Source: Lichenihabitans psoromatis
Lineage (GTDB): Bacteria; Pseudomonadota; Alphaproteobacteria; Rhizobiales; Beijerinckiaceae
NCBI RefSeq assembly: GCF_004323635.1
Contig: NZ_CP036515.1
Location: 4,155,501 to 4,219,500 of the forward strand
Direction: 5' to 3'
DNA: 64,000 nucleotides
The notes below the pieces were generated by a model that was given only the letters and a program-made list of their open reading frames with translations, made no database searches and had not been told where the DNA came from. The translations under genes were made by a program, and so were the position numbers. Positions 54,032-63,196 of the stretch are shown here, one piece after another; the stretch's first letter is position 1, and each line of letters opens with the position of its first letter.

Positions 54032-54853
54032 ATGGCCCTGCCGGCATCGACGCGCGAGTCCCAGGCTCAGCTCAACACCGGATCCGACGCGATCGCCGGC
54101 ATCGCGATCCGCCAGCTCGGCGGCCTCCCGATTGCGGTCATGGACCGCGCCGAATCGGCCCTATTGCTTGACCGGGCCGGCGCACCCGACCGACCACTCG
54201 GCCGCCGGCCCCTCTATGTCACCTCGGCCAATGGTGAGGTCATGTCGCGTGCGGCCTCCGAACCGGCGATCCATCGCCTCTTCGAAGCCGCCGACCTCAT
54301 CCACGCCGATGGTCAGGCCATGGTGGTTGCGTCCCGTTATGTCGGCGCCCCGCCTCTGCCCGAGCGCGTCGCCACGACCGACCTGTTCCACGACGTTGCC
54401 CGTCTGGCGGAACGCAGCGGCACGAGTTTCTATCTCCTTGGCGGCACCGCCGAAACCATGGCTCTCGCGGAAGCCGCCATCCGAGCCGCTTATCCGGCCC
54501 TCGTCATCGCAGGCGCGCGGAACGGCTACATCGAAGCGGCAGACGAGGATGCGGTGGCGGCCGAGATCAATCGCCTCCGGCCCGGCATCTTGTGGATCGG
54601 CATGGGAGTGCCGCGCGAGCAGTCTTTTGCGACCCGTCATCTCGACCGGCTGACCGATGTCGGTGCCATCAAGACATCCGGCGGACTTTTCGACTTTCTC
54701 TCCGGCCGACGGACGCGCGCGCCGCAATGGATGCAGACCGCCGGACTTGAATGGCTGTATCGGACGATGCTCGAGCCGCGTCGTCTCGCCGTGCGCTATC
54801 TCACCACGAACCCGCATGCGGTCTATCTGATGCTGCGCCGTTCGGGGCGATGA
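54032..54853 (+). CDS. WecG/TagA/CpsF family glycosyltransferase
   Basis: A 273-residue family 26 glycosyltransferase. Motifs are YVTSANGEVMSRA near residue 59, LIHADGQAMVVASR near 86 (the catalytic DG region), FYLLGGTAETM near 130, ILWIGMGVPREQ near 186 and KTSGGLFDFLSGRRTRAPQWMQ near 208. These enzymes transfer N-acetyl-mannosamine(-uronate) or related sugars to lipid-linked precursors of surface polysaccharides. Start at 54032 has a weak ribosome site; an upstream in-frame ATG exists. No partner polymer genes are adjacent. Confidence 0.9.
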   Translation: MALPASTRESQAQLNTGSDAIAGIAIRQLGGLPIAVMDRAESALLLDRAGAPDRPLGRRPLYVTSANGEVMSRAASEPAIHRLFEAADLIHADGQAMVVASRYVGAPPLPERVATTDLFHDVARLAERSGTSFYLLGGTAETMALAEAAIRAAYPALVIAGARNGYIEAADEDAVAAEINRLRPGILWIGMGVPREQSFATRHLDRLTDVGAIKTSGGLFDFLSGRRTRAPQWMQTAGLEWLYRTMLEPRRLAVRYLTTNPHAVYLMLRRSGR

Positions 54854-54860
54854 GCCTGCC

Positions 54861-55745
54861 TTAATCCGGCAGACCGGCGAGCTTCATGCTCGCAGTAAAG
54901 AGCGCGGCGGCCGCAGCATCATCCCGGGCGGGCGGACGGGCTTCGATCACGGCACAGCGATCGAAATATTCGCCGGTGATGCCCGCCACTTTGCGCGACG
55001 CCGCGAGATAGATCAACGTTTGAGCCCCCTGCTCCGGCGTGATCGCGAACGTCTTGACCGCGCGGGCCAGAAGCGCGAGCCAGCCGCCGCTGTCATCGCC
55101 GAAGCGCGTTGCGACGACGCCGGGGTGAAAGCAATTCACGGTGATGCCCGTGCCGGCCCACCGCCGCGCCAGCTCGCGCGTAAACAAGATGTTGTAGAGT
55201 TTCGATCGGCCGTAAGCGAAGGGGCCGCTATAATTTTTCAACGACTGCATGTCGGCCGGGTTGAACCGCTGACCGCGATGCGCCGCCGAGGCGGTGTTGA
55301 CCACGCGCGCGCCTCCGGCCGCCTCGAGCGAGGCCTTCAGCCCGAGTGTCAAAACCAGATAGGCCATGTGGTTGGTCGCAAAGGTGCGCTCGAGACCGTC
55401 CTCCGTGATCTGACGCGCTTTGAACATGGCGCCCGCGTTGTTGGCCAGGACATGCACGATCGGCTCGGCCTCTGCGATCTCGGCGCCGACGCGCTTCATG
55501 TCGGTCAACCGCGACAGGTCGCCGAGGTGAAGTCGGTGCGTCACGTTCGGGTTGGCGGCTGTCAGTCGCGCCATCGTGCGCGCGCCGCGGGCGGCGTCTC
55601 GTGCCACGACCACCACCTTGGCGCCGCGCCGTGCCAGCGTTTCGGCCGCGACAGCACCGAGACCGGAGGTGGCACCGGTCATCACCACCGTCTTGCCAAC
55701 CATCGATCCCTGGCGATCCTTCCCATTCGTGGGCGATGCGTTCAT
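54861..55745 (-). CDS. Short-chain dehydrogenase/reductase (retinol dehydrogenase-like)
   Basis: A 294-residue NAD(P)-dependent oxidoreductase. It has TGATSGLGAVAAETLARRG near residue 24, LANNAGAMF near 100, the catalytic S near NTASAAHRG and the YGRSK pair near 173. The long form with FHPGVVATRF and a C-terminal extension is like the RDH/WW-domain oxidoreductase group. Substrate cannot be deduced. Start at 55745 has GAGGGA upstream; a start at 55703 (MVGKTVVMTGATSG) would also be plausible. Convergent with the WecG gene. Confidence 0.87.
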   Translation of the reverse strand: MNASPTNGKDRQGSMVGKTVVMTGATSGLGAVAAETLARRGAKVVVVARDAARGARTMARLTAANPNVTHRLHLGDLSRLTDMKRVGAEIAEAEPIVHVLANNAGAMFKARQITEDGLERTFATNHMAYLVLTLGLKASLEAAGGARVVNTASAAHRGQRFNPADMQSLKNYSGPFAYGRSKLYNILFTRELARRWAGTGITVNCFHPGVVATRFGDDSGGWLALLARAVKTFAITPEQGAQTLIYLAASRKVAGITGEYFDRCAVIEARPPARDDAAAAALFTASMKLAGLPD

Positions 55746-55903
55746 TGGGCGTGCTCCCTCGGCGCAATCGGACCGCGCTGCTCAGGTCATGCACCGCATG
55801 GAGCAAACCCTTGCGCATCGCACTCCGATGCCTGTAATCCATCGCAGTTGCAACGGCTTCGGCTCTGCGTCACGACGTCCATACCCATCAGGAGACATGC
55901 TTC

Positions 55904-56788
55904 ATGTCGGCGCGCATCATCGACGGCACAGCTTTCGCGGCCACGCTACGCGGTAGGGTGCGGAACGGTGTAGAGGCGCTGGTGCGAAGCCATGGCGTGG
56001 TGCCCGGTCTCGCGGTTGTTCTTGTCGGCGCCGATCCGGCCAGCCAGGTCTATGTGAAGAACAAGGCGGGTCGGACGGTCGAAGCCGGCATGCGCTCCTT
56101 CGAGCATCGTTTGCAGGACACGACTACAGAAGCCGAGTTGATGACCCTGATCGCCAGCCTGAACGCCGATCCGGCGGTCCATGGTATTTTGGTGCAGCTG
56201 CCCCTGCCGAAACAAATCCGCGAGAATGCGGTCTTGACCGCGGTCGATCCCGCAAAGGACGTCGACGGCTTCCACCCGATCAATGCCGGCCTGCTCGCAA
56301 CCGGCAAGCCCGGCCTCGTCCCCTGTACGCCGCTTGCCTGCGTCATGCTGGCAAAAGACGTGCTCGGGTCGCTCGAAGGGCTCGACGCCATCGTGATCGG
56401 CCGCTCGAATATCGTCGGGAAACCCGTCGCGCAATTGTTGCTGGCCGAAAGCTGCACCGTCACGATCGCACATTCGAAAACACGGGATCTTGCCGCCGTT
56501 TGCGCCCGCGCCGATCTCGTCATCGCTGCGGTCGGCCGCCCCGAGATCGTGAAGGCCGACTGGCTCAAGCCGGGCGCAACCGTGATCGACGTCGGCATCA
56601 ACCGCGTTGCCGGCGCAGAACTTGGCAAGATGAAGCTCGTCGGTGATGTCGACTTCAAGGCTTGCGCCGATAAGGCCGGCGCCATCACGCCGGTTCCGGG
56701 CGGTGTCGGACCGATGACAATCGCCTGTCTGCTGGTCAATACACTCCGGGCCGCTTGCGCGATTGCCGGAGCGACCGCGACCGTCTGA
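55904..56788 (+). CDS. folD: Methylenetetrahydrofolate dehydrogenase / cyclohydrolase
   Basis: A 294-residue bifunctional enzyme of one-carbon metabolism that interconverts methylene-, methenyl- and formyl-tetrahydrofolate. Signatures are [22 protein letters not shown] near residue 44 with the catalytic Yxxx[14 protein letters not shown] near 85, [16 protein letters not shown] near 164 and [16 protein letters not shown] near 263. purU, which hydrolyses formyl-tetrahydrofolate, is encoded 1.3 kb away on the other strand. Confidence 0.97.
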   Translation: MSARIIDGTAFAATLRGRVRNGVEALVRSHGVVPGLAVVLVGADPASQVYVKNKAGRTVEAGMRSFEHRLQDTTTEAELMTLIASLNADPAVHGILVQLPLPKQIRENAVLTAVDPAKDVDGFHPINAGLLATGKPGLVPCTPLACVMLAKDVLGSLEGLDAIVIGRSNIVGKPVAQLLLAESCTVTIAHSKTRDLAAVCARADLVIAAVGRPEIVKADWLKPGATVIDVGINRVAGAELGKMKLVGDVDFKACADKAGAITPVPGGVGPMTIACLLVNTLRAACAIAGATATV

Positions 56789-56970
56789 TGGTCGAGCCGA
56801 GATGTTTTTGGTCGCATGGCGCGATTTCGTGGCACAAAAACGGTACAAACTGGCCTTTAGCTGCGTGCTGAGCTATGAAAAGAGCCGCATGAGACGCATA
56901 GATAAGATTGGGTTCGTGCATCCAGCCCCGACGTTCGGAGCCGATGCACGGCCGCGTCGAGGAGATACCG

Positions 56971-57252
56971 ATGGCTTCCGCACGAAACAGTTCACCCGAC
57001 GCCATGGCAAAAGCCGAGGTTAAATTTCAACAGGTTGCACGCCGCAAGCTCGAAGCCGATCAGGCCATGAAGGACCAGATGATCGCGCGCGAATCCGAGA
57101 CCAATAAGACCGCGCGTCTTCGTGCGTTGCGTCTGGCCAAGGAAGAGGCGGATCGCGAAGCTGCTGCCGAACTCGCGGCTAACGCGCCGCCGCCCAAAGT
57201 TCGCAAGAAGGCAGTTAAAAAGAAGGCTGTCGTGACCGAAACCGCCGAATAA
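56971..57252 (+). CDS. Small Lys/Ala-rich basic coiled-coil protein
   Basis: A 93-residue protein without a recognised family. From about residue 12 it is highly charged and helical in pattern (AKAEVKFQQVARRKLEADQ, then RALRLAKEEADREAAAELA), and it ends in a basic tail (RKKAVKKKAVVTETAE), which recalls small nucleic-acid-associated proteins of Hyphomicrobiales. The ATG at 56971 with GAGGAGA upstream is well supported. A 180-base gap to folD precedes it. DNA or RNA binding is only an inference from charge. Confidence 0.65.
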   Translation: MASARNSSPDAMAKAEVKFQQVARRKLEADQAMKDQMIARESETNKTARLRALRLAKEEADREAAAELAANAPPPKVRKKAVKKKAVVTETAE

Positions 57253-57274
57253 GCGGGTCTTGATCTGGGCGGGC

Positions 57275-58021
57275 TCAGCGCCCGCCGGACACGTCGAGAA
57301 TGGCGCCGCTCGTATAAGAGGCGGCATCGCTGAGTAGCCAGACGATCGCTTCGGCGACTTCGGACGGGTGGCCGGCACGCCCGAACGGGGTCGTCGCACC
57401 CAACCGCTGCGCCCGATCTGGATCTCCGCCGCTGGCATGGATGTCGGTCTCGATCAGGCCGGGCCGGATGGCATTGACCCTGACGCCCTCGCGGCCGAGT
57501 TCCTTCGATAAGCCGATCGTGAGCGTGTCGATCGCGGCCTTGGCGCCGGCATAATCCACAAACTCGTTGGGCGATCCGAGTCGCGCCGCGACCGAGGAGA
57601 CGAGCACGATCGATCCGCCTCGTCCGCCGCGTCCGGTGGAAAGCCGCCGCGCCGCTTCACGAGCGCAGAGATAAGCCCCGAACGTATTGACCTCGAAGGT
57701 CCGCCGCAGCCGCTCCCCGCTCATATCCACCAAGGGCAAAGACGGAGCCGTGATGCCGGCATTGACGACCACGCCATCGAGCGGCCCGAACGCACGCTCG
57801 ACCTGGTCGAACAACCGGATCACCTCGTCTTCGATCGACACGTCGGCCCGTAACGCAATGGCTTTGCCGCCGCGATCGACAATATCGGCTACGACGCCAT
57901 CGGCCGCCTCCACCTGACTTTTATAATTGACGCCGACCGACCAGCCGCGCGCTCCACACAGGGTCGAGGTCGCGCGGCCGATGCCGCGACTGGCGCCCGT
58001 CACGAGAATCGTCTTGGTCAT
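57275..58021 (-). CDS. SDR family oxidoreductase (glucose/3-oxoacyl reductase-like)
   Basis: A 248-residue classical short-chain dehydrogenase: MTKTILVTGASRGIGRAT at the start, GVVVNAGITA near residue 83, VLVSSVAARLG near 140, the catalytic YAGAKAA near 156, NAIRPGLIETD near 183 and GAILDVSGGR at the end. Substrate is unknown. The frame is open upstream into purU, but the ATG at 58021 with GGAG at good spacing gives the family start. It lies 40 bases after purU on the same strand and may be co-transcribed. Confidence 0.9.
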   Translation of the reverse strand: MTKTILVTGASRGIGRATSTLCGARGWSVGVNYKSQVEAADGVVADIVDRGGKAIALRADVSIEDEVIRLFDQVERAFGPLDGVVVNAGITAPSLPLVDMSGERLRRTFEVNTFGAYLCAREAARRLSTGRGGRGGSIVLVSSVAARLGSPNEFVDYAGAKAAIDTLTIGLSKELGREGVRVNAIRPGLIETDIHASGGDPDRAQRLGATTPFGRAGHPSEVAEAIVWLLSDAASYTSGAILDVSGGR

Positions 58022-58061
58022 CACGTCAACTCCGGACCGCAGATGCGCCGATACAGCACGA

Positions 58062-58916
58062 TCAATCCGGAAACACGACCGTCTTATGGCCGTTGACCAA
58101 TACACGATCGGCAAGATGATACCGCACCGCACGCGCCAACACGCGCCGCTCGATATCGCGACCCTTGCGAACCAGATCCTCGGGGGTATCCGCGTGGGTG
58201 ATCCGCTCGACATCCTGCTCGATGATCGGGCCTTCATCCAGTTCTGCGGTGACAAAGTGAGCCGTGGCGCCAATGAGCTTCACGCCCCGCTCGAAGGCCT
58301 GATGGTAGGGCTTGGCACCCTTGAAGCCGGGCAGGAACGAGTGATGGATATTGATGCAGCGACCGGCCAGCTTTCGGGTCAGGTCATCGGATAGAACCTG
58401 CATGTAGCGCGCCAGCACCACGAGATCCGTGTTGGTCGTCTCCACGATCCGCATCAACTCGGCTTCCTGCGCGGGCTTGTTGTCCCGGTTGACGGGCAGA
58501 TGATGGAACGGCACGTCCGCGATATCGAGATGAGCGTAAGTCTCGCTCGGATAGTTCGACACGATGCCCGAGATATCCATCGGCAATTCGCCGATGCGCC
58601 AGCGATAAATCAGATCGGCGAGGCAATGATCGAAGCGCGACACCATAATGAGCACGCGCTTGCGGTGTTGCACCGGCCGGAGTGTCCATTCCATGTCGAA
58701 CTTTTCGGCGATCGGCGAGAACCAGCGCGCGAGACTCTCGGCGGGTGGCGACGAAGCGAGGCGCCGGAAGACGACCCGAATGAAAAAACGATCCTGATCG
58801 TCGAACTGATGCGAGTTTCGGATGTCGCAGCCATGATCGTAGAGGAATTGCGAGACGGCCGCGACGATGCCGGGCCGATTTGCGCAAGCCAGGGTGACGA
58901 CATATTCTTCAGGCAT
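58062..58916 (-). CDS. purU: Formyltetrahydrofolate deformylase
   Basis: A 284-residue enzyme that hydrolyses 10-formyl-tetrahydrofolate to formate and tetrahydrofolate, balancing the one-carbon pool. The N-terminal ACT domain ([20 protein letters not shown], residues 6-25) is the glycine/methionine sensing part. The formyltransferase-like part has [20 protein letters not shown] near 85, [21 protein letters not shown] near 188 and the catalytic Asp in [13 protein letters not shown] near 225. Length is normal. Confidence 0.96.
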   Translation of the reverse strand: MPEEYVVTLACANRPGIVAAVSQFLYDHGCDIRNSHQFDDQDRFFIRVVFRRLASSPPAESLARWFSPIAEKFDMEWTLRPVQHRKRVLIMVSRFDHCLADLIYRWRIGELPMDISGIVSNYPSETYAHLDIADVPFHHLPVNRDNKPAQEAELMRIVETTNTDLVVLARYMQVLSDDLTRKLAGRCINIHHSFLPGFKGAKPYHQAFERGVKLIGATAHFVTAELDEGPIIEQDVERITHADTPEDLVRKGRDIERRVLARAVRYHLADRVLVNGHKTVVFPD

Positions 58917-59051
58917 AAAATATTCCTAGCAGTCAAAGCCTTTTGGGCCTGAGTCACGCTGCCACGCAAGCCTCTTTTTTGGATAGGTGATCCTGACGTC
59001 CACCGTCCTGCTTAAAGCGACGCTTCGTGGTCCGAGGACGCATCGCGCCGC

Positions 59052-59891
59052 TCAAGCCGATCGTGCGGCCGACTCGCCAGACTTCAGCGGACCTTGGCGC
59101 AAACGCGCCAGATCGAACCGCTGGACATCGCGCAGCAATTCGACAAAGGCCGCAGCCCCAAAAGCAGCGCTGGCTTCGCCCTTTTCCGGCGATCCTGCCG
59201 CAGCATTGCCCATGGCGCCTGCCGGTGACACGTCCTGCGCCATCCAGCCGAACCCGATCGGCTGCGTAACGCGCAAACGGGCGAACTCGGCCTCGATCGC
59301 GATACTGTCCGGCACGAAATCGCGCAGCTTGTCATGCCGCACGAGGTCCGGCCGAAACGCCATCATGAGCGAGGTTTCGACCTCGCCGGCGTGAATGCCA
59401 TGAGCGCGTTCACCGGCCGAATAGAGGTCGTCCGGATAGCCGAACCGATGCATAGAAGCCCCGACCACAAGCATCCCGAGCCGCACCCGCAGGTCGCGCG
59501 CGATGATGTCGATCGACGAAACGTTGCCGCCATGCGAATTGGCGATCACGAGCTTTCGCACACCCGCCCGGTGGATGCTCTCGCCGATCTCCGTCCAGGC
59601 CCGGATCGCCGTCTCGGGCGAAAGCGTCAAGGTTCCCGGAAATTCGATATGCTCGTCGGATTTGCCCACGGTCTGAATCGGGAGGAACAAGGCCGGCAGA
59701 TCATCCGGAACGCGAGCGACAATGCGCTCGAGATAGCCCGCCATGATGAAACTATCGACGCCGACGGGCAGATGCGGCCCATGCTGCTCGACAGCAGCGA
59801 CCGGTAGAACCGCGATGACCTCGCTCATGTCGGCGGCGTGAAAATCCGCCCAGGTCAGCTCTGTCCAGATCTTGGTTTGAAAGACGCTCAT
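59052..59891 (-). CDS. Creatininase family amidohydrolase
   Basis: A 279-residue metal-dependent hydrolase. The metal ligands lie in LPVAAVEQHGPHLPVGVDS near residue 30, VIANSHGGNVSSI near 115 and HAGEVETSLMM near 167. The family covers creatinine amidohydrolase, MftE of mycofactocin synthesis and FAPy deformylase-like enzymes. With RidA, an NMT1-type ABC transporter and a cytosine-deaminase-like gene nearby, a role in breaking down a nitrogen heterocycle or its product is likely; the exact substrate is unknown. Confidence 0.87.
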   Translation of the reverse strand: MSVFQTKIWTELTWADFHAADMSEVIAVLPVAAVEQHGPHLPVGVDSFIMAGYLERIVARVPDDLPALFLPIQTVGKSDEHIEFPGTLTLSPETAIRAWTEIGESIHRAGVRKLVIANSHGGNVSSIDIIARDLRVRLGMLVVGASMHRFGYPDDLYSAGERAHGIHAGEVETSLMMAFRPDLVRHDKLRDFVPDSIAIEAEFARLRVTQPIGFGWMAQDVSPAGAMGNAAAGSPEKGEASAAFGAAAFVELLRDVQRFDLARLRQGPLKSGESAARSA

Positions 59892-59942
59892 CGATCAGTT
59901 TGCCTAATTTTTGCTCGTTCGGAGACCATGATGGGGCCGCCC

Positions 59943-60326
59943 CTACTGCGCCGCGACGGCCTCGACTTCGACCAAAAACTCCGGTCGAGCGAAGCCCGAG
60001 ACGATCATCAAGGTCGAGGCCGGCGGCGGACCGGACAGCAGGCTGTCGCGCGCCGCCATATAGGCCGGGAGATGCTCACGCCCGGTCACGTAGGCATTGA
60101 GCCGAACCAGGTGATCGAGCGTCATACCGGCTTCACCTAAGATCGCCTCGATGGCGCGAAAGCAGAGGATCGCCTGCTCGAAAGCGCCGGGCGGGATCGT
60201 GGCCGAGGCGTCGATGCCAAGCTGGCCCGAGCAGAACACCAGCCGCGCGCCGGGCGGGACCTCGATGCCATGGGCGTAGCGGGCGAAGGGCGGGTGAATG
60301 GTGGTCGGCGCGAGGGGGCGAAGCAT
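59943..60326 (-). CDS. RidA family protein
   Basis: A 127-residue member of the RidA/YjgF family, which deaminates reactive enamine or imine intermediates. It has FARYAHGIEVPPGARLVFCSGQ, LDHLVRLNAYVTGREH near residue 73 and a typical C-terminal PEFLVEVEAVAAQ. The arginine that marks active RidA (in the Sxxx...RxxV region) is not plainly in its usual position here (SGFARPEFLVEVEA), so it may be a pathway-specific paralogue like RutC. It is just upstream of the creatininase-family gene on the same strand. Confidence 0.87.
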   Translation of the reverse strand: MLRPLAPTTIHPPFARYAHGIEVPPGARLVFCSGQLGIDASATIPPGAFEQAILCFRAIEAILGEAGMTLDHLVRLNAYVTGREHLPAYMAARDSLLSGPPPASTLMIVSGFARPEFLVEVEAVAAQ

Positions 60327-60519
60327 GCCGATAGGCTAGCGAGTTCGGGGCGCGAAGGAAACTCTTCTGCGCCGGACAGGCGTCGCCAAAGCAGGCGTCA
60401 TTGGCCTTACTCAAGATTGTGCAACAACAAGGCATAGAGCTTGCTGACCGTGCTTGCGACGGGCATCGTAGACGCGGCTGACGCTGCGTTTTGACGAAGC
60501 GAGCCGAAGGAGGTTGAGC

Positions 60520-61527
60520 ATGGCGTGGGTAAACCGACTGGCCACATTGACCCTTGTGATCGGTGGCCTCGCGCCAACCGGTGCTTTCGCGCTCGATAAG
60601 GTGACGTTCGGCACCAACTGGTTGGCCGAGGCCGAGCACGGCGGCTTCTATCAAGCCATCGTCGATGGCACCTACGCCAAATACGGTCTCGACGTGACCT
60701 TGCTGCCGGGCGGCCCGCAGGTCGACCGTGAAATCCTTCTGCCCAGCGGCAAGCTCGACTTCTATGTCGGCGGCAACATGCTGCAGGCCTATTCGGCGGT
60801 CGAGCAACACGTGCCGATCGTGGTGGTGGCCGGCTTCTTCCAAAAGGAGCCGCAGTGCATCCTCTCGCACCCGGGTGTCGGGCTCGACACGTTCGAGTCG
60901 CTCAAGACCGCGCCGATCTTCATCGGCAAGGAAGGGCTGACGTCCTTCTATCGCTGGATGGTGTCGCAATACGGCTTCTCGGAAGATATGGTGAAGCCCT
61001 ATACCTACAATACGGCGCCGTTCATCGCCGACAAAAAGTCGGCCCAGCAGGGCTATGCGACGTCGGAACCCTATGCGGTCGAAACCCAAGGCGGCTTCAA
61101 GCCGAATGTTTTCCTGCTGGCCGACAACGGGTTCAGCACGTATTCGACTACGATCGAGACGCGAAGCGACCTCGTCGAGAAGAACCCAGATCTCGTGCAG
61201 CGTTTCGTCGATGCCTCGGCGATCGGCTGGTATAATTATCTTTACGGAGATCCGGCCAAAGCCAACGAGGCGATCAAGAAAGACAATCCCGACATCACCG
61301 ACAAGGAGTTGGGTTTCGCCCGCGATACGCTGAAGCGCGACGGCATCGTCGACTCGGGAGGGTCGCTGCAAGATGGCATCGGCGCAATGTCGGATGCGCG
61401 CCAAAAGGACTTCTTCGACAAGATGGTGAAGGCAGGCGTGACCAGCCCCGACATCGATTACAAGAAGTCCTACACGCTGCAATTCGTGAACAAGAAAGTC
61501 GGGCTCGATCTTCGCCCGAAGAACTAA
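60520..61527 (+). CDS. ABC transporter substrate-binding protein, NMT1/THI5-like
   Basis: A 335-residue periplasmic binding protein. Signal peptide to about residue 24 (MAWVNRLATLTLVIGGLAPTGAFA), then KVTFGTNWLAEAEHGGFYQAI and YGLDVTLLPGGPQVD, characteristic of the NMT1/ThiY group that binds pyrimidines such as N-formyl-aminopyrimidine or riboflavin-like and nitrogen-rich ring compounds. The ATG at 60520 is 6 bases after AAGGAGG. ABC ATPase and permease genes follow directly, then a cytosine-deaminase-like gene, suggesting pyrimidine-type uptake. Confidence 0.9.
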   Translation: MAWVNRLATLTLVIGGLAPTGAFALDKVTFGTNWLAEAEHGGFYQAIVDGTYAKYGLDVTLLPGGPQVDREILLPSGKLDFYVGGNMLQAYSAVEQHVPIVVVAGFFQKEPQCILSHPGVGLDTFESLKTAPIFIGKEGLTSFYRWMVSQYGFSEDMVKPYTYNTAPFIADKKSAQQGYATSEPYAVETQGGFKPNVFLLADNGFSTYSTTIETRSDLVEKNPDLVQRFVDASAIGWYNYLYGDPAKANEAIKKDNPDITDKELGFARDTLKRDGIVDSGGSLQDGIGAMSDARQKDFFDKMVKAGVTSPDIDYKKSYTLQFVNKKVGLDLRPKN

Positions 61528-61551
61528 GGTCTCGTTTTTTCCTTGAGCATC

Positions 61552-62340
61552 ATGGCGCTCTCAACATCCTCACCCGCCGGCGGCACGGCCCCTCTCGTGT
61601 CGCTTCGCAATGTTTCGAAGACATTTGCCAACGGGACGGTCGCGCTGAGCAAGCTCGACCTCGACATCCGTGAGGGAGAGTTCGTCTCCCTCATCGGCCC
61701 GTCCGGCTGTGGAAAATCGACGGCTTTGCGGATCGTCGCCGGATTGACGGCTCCGTCATCTGGGACGATGCAGCAGACGGGTGATCAGTCGGAGATCGGC
61801 TTCGTGTTTCAGGAGCCGACGCTGATGCCTTGGGCCAGCGTCTTCGACAATGTGTGGCTGCCGCTGCGGCTGCGCGGCGTCTCGCGCAGCGCGGCCTCGC
61901 CCGCCATCACCGAGGCGCTCTCGCTCGTCGGGCTATCGGGATTCATAAACAGCTATCCGCGTGAGCTCTCAGGCGGCATGAAGATGCGGGTCTCGATTGC
62001 GCGAGCATTGGTCATCAAGCCTCGTCTGCTGCTGATGGACGAGCCCTTCGCGGCGCTGGACGAGATCACCCGGTTCCGGCTTAACAACGATCTGATCCGC
62101 CTGAAAACCGACCTCGGCACCACGGTCGTGTTCGTCACGCATTCGGTCTATGAGAGCGTCTATCTGTCGAGCCGCATCGTCGTGATGGCGTCGCGCCCCG
62201 GCCGTGCCATCGACGATATCGTGGTCGAGGCGCCTGCCGAACGCACGGAGGATTTCCGCTCGACGCCGATCTATGTCGAGACGTGTCGGGCAGCCTCGCT
62301 GTCGTTGCACAGTGCCATGGCGGCGGAGGATCATCTGTGA
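61552..62340 (+). CDS. ABC transporter ATP-binding protein (nitrate/taurine/pyrimidine type)
   Basis: A 262-residue ATPase: Walker A LIGPSGCGKSTALRIVAG near residue 47, Q-loop FVFQEPTLMPW near 86, signature LSGGMKMRVSIARAL near 141 and Walker B LLLMDEPFAALDEITR near 163. It belongs to the TauB/SsuB/ThiZ group that works with NMT1-type binding proteins. Start at the ATG 61552 lacks a strong ribosome site. The stop overlaps the GTG of the permease gene. Confidence 0.93.
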   Translation: MALSTSSPAGGTAPLVSLRNVSKTFANGTVALSKLDLDIREGEFVSLIGPSGCGKSTALRIVAGLTAPSSGTMQQTGDQSEIGFVFQEPTLMPWASVFDNVWLPLRLRGVSRSAASPAITEALSLVGLSGFINSYPRELSGGMKMRVSIARALVIKPRLLLMDEPFAALDEITRFRLNNDLIRLKTDLGTTVVFVTHSVYESVYLSSRIVVMASRPGRAIDDIVVEAPAERTEDFRSTPIYVETCRAASLSLHSAMAAEDHL

Positions 62341-63194
62341 GCACGATCGATCCTGTGTCGGACCAGATGGACCTCGCGGAGCCGAATGCGTCACGCGCGC
62401 GCTATCGCCTCGCGCCCCATCATTTCATCGACTACGTCCTGCCATGCGTCATCTTCCTGCTGGCCCTCGCTGGATGGGAAGCGGTCGTGCGGGTGCAGAA
62501 TATCCCAGCCTACATCCTGCCGGCCCCGAGCCTCATCGCCACGACGCTGGTCAAGGATTGGGGCGTGCTCTCGGTGTCGCTGCTGGTCACGCTGCGGACG
62601 ACGTTTCTGGCACTCGGCCTCGCGGTGGTCGGCAGCGTCGGGCTCGCCATGATCTTCGCTCAATCGAAATGGATCGAGCGATCGTTCTTTCCGTTCGCGG
62701 TCATCCTGCAAGTCACGCCAGTCGTGGCGATCGCGCCGCTTTTATTGATCTATCTGACGCCGCAGATTGCCGTGCTGGTCTGCGCGTTCCTCGTGGCGTT
62801 CTTTCCCATCCTGTCCAATACGGCGCTGGGGCTTGCCTCCGCCGACCACAATCTGCTCGAATTGATGGAGCTCTACCGCGCCTCGCGCTGGCAGCAGCTG
62901 CTGCGGCTGCGATTGCCCTCGGCCCTGCCCTATTTTCTCGGCGGCTTGCGGATCGGCGGCGGATTGGCGTTGATCGGTGCCATCGTGGCCGAAATCGCGG
63001 CCGGTTCGGCTGGACAAGGGTCGGGGCTCGCCTTTCGCATCGTCGAGGCTGGGTTTCGCCTCAACATTCCGCGCATGTTCGCGGCTTTGGTGCTGATCTC
63101 GCTGACCGGCATCCTGATCTACGTGATGTTTACGCTGCTCAGCTATCTATTGCTGCGCCGCTGGCACGATAGCGCGCGCCAAAAGGGGCATTGA
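62337..63194 (+). CDS. ABC transporter permease
   Basis: A 285-residue inner-membrane protein of the BPD/SsuC type with about six membrane segments (first YVLPCVIFLLALAGWEAVV). The EAA loop lies near residue 195 (ELMELYRASRWQQLLRLRLPSALPYFLGGLRIG), where it meets the ATPase. GTG 62337 overlaps the ATPase stop, with GGAGGA upstream. The next gene follows after two bases. Confidence 0.92.
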   Translation: MSTIDPVSDQMDLAEPNASRARYRLAPHHFIDYVLPCVIFLLALAGWEAVVRVQNIPAYILPAPSLIATTLVKDWGVLSVSLLVTLRTTFLALGLAVVGSVGLAMIFAQSKWIERSFFPFAVILQVTPVVAIAPLLLIYLTPQIAVLVCAFLVAFFPILSNTALGLASADHNLLELMELYRASRWQQLLRLRLPSALPYFLGGLRIGGGLALIGAIVAEIAAGSAGQGSGLAFRIVEAGFRLNIPRMFAALVLISLTGILIYVMFTLLSYLLLRRWHDSARQKGH

Positions 63195-63196
63195 GC

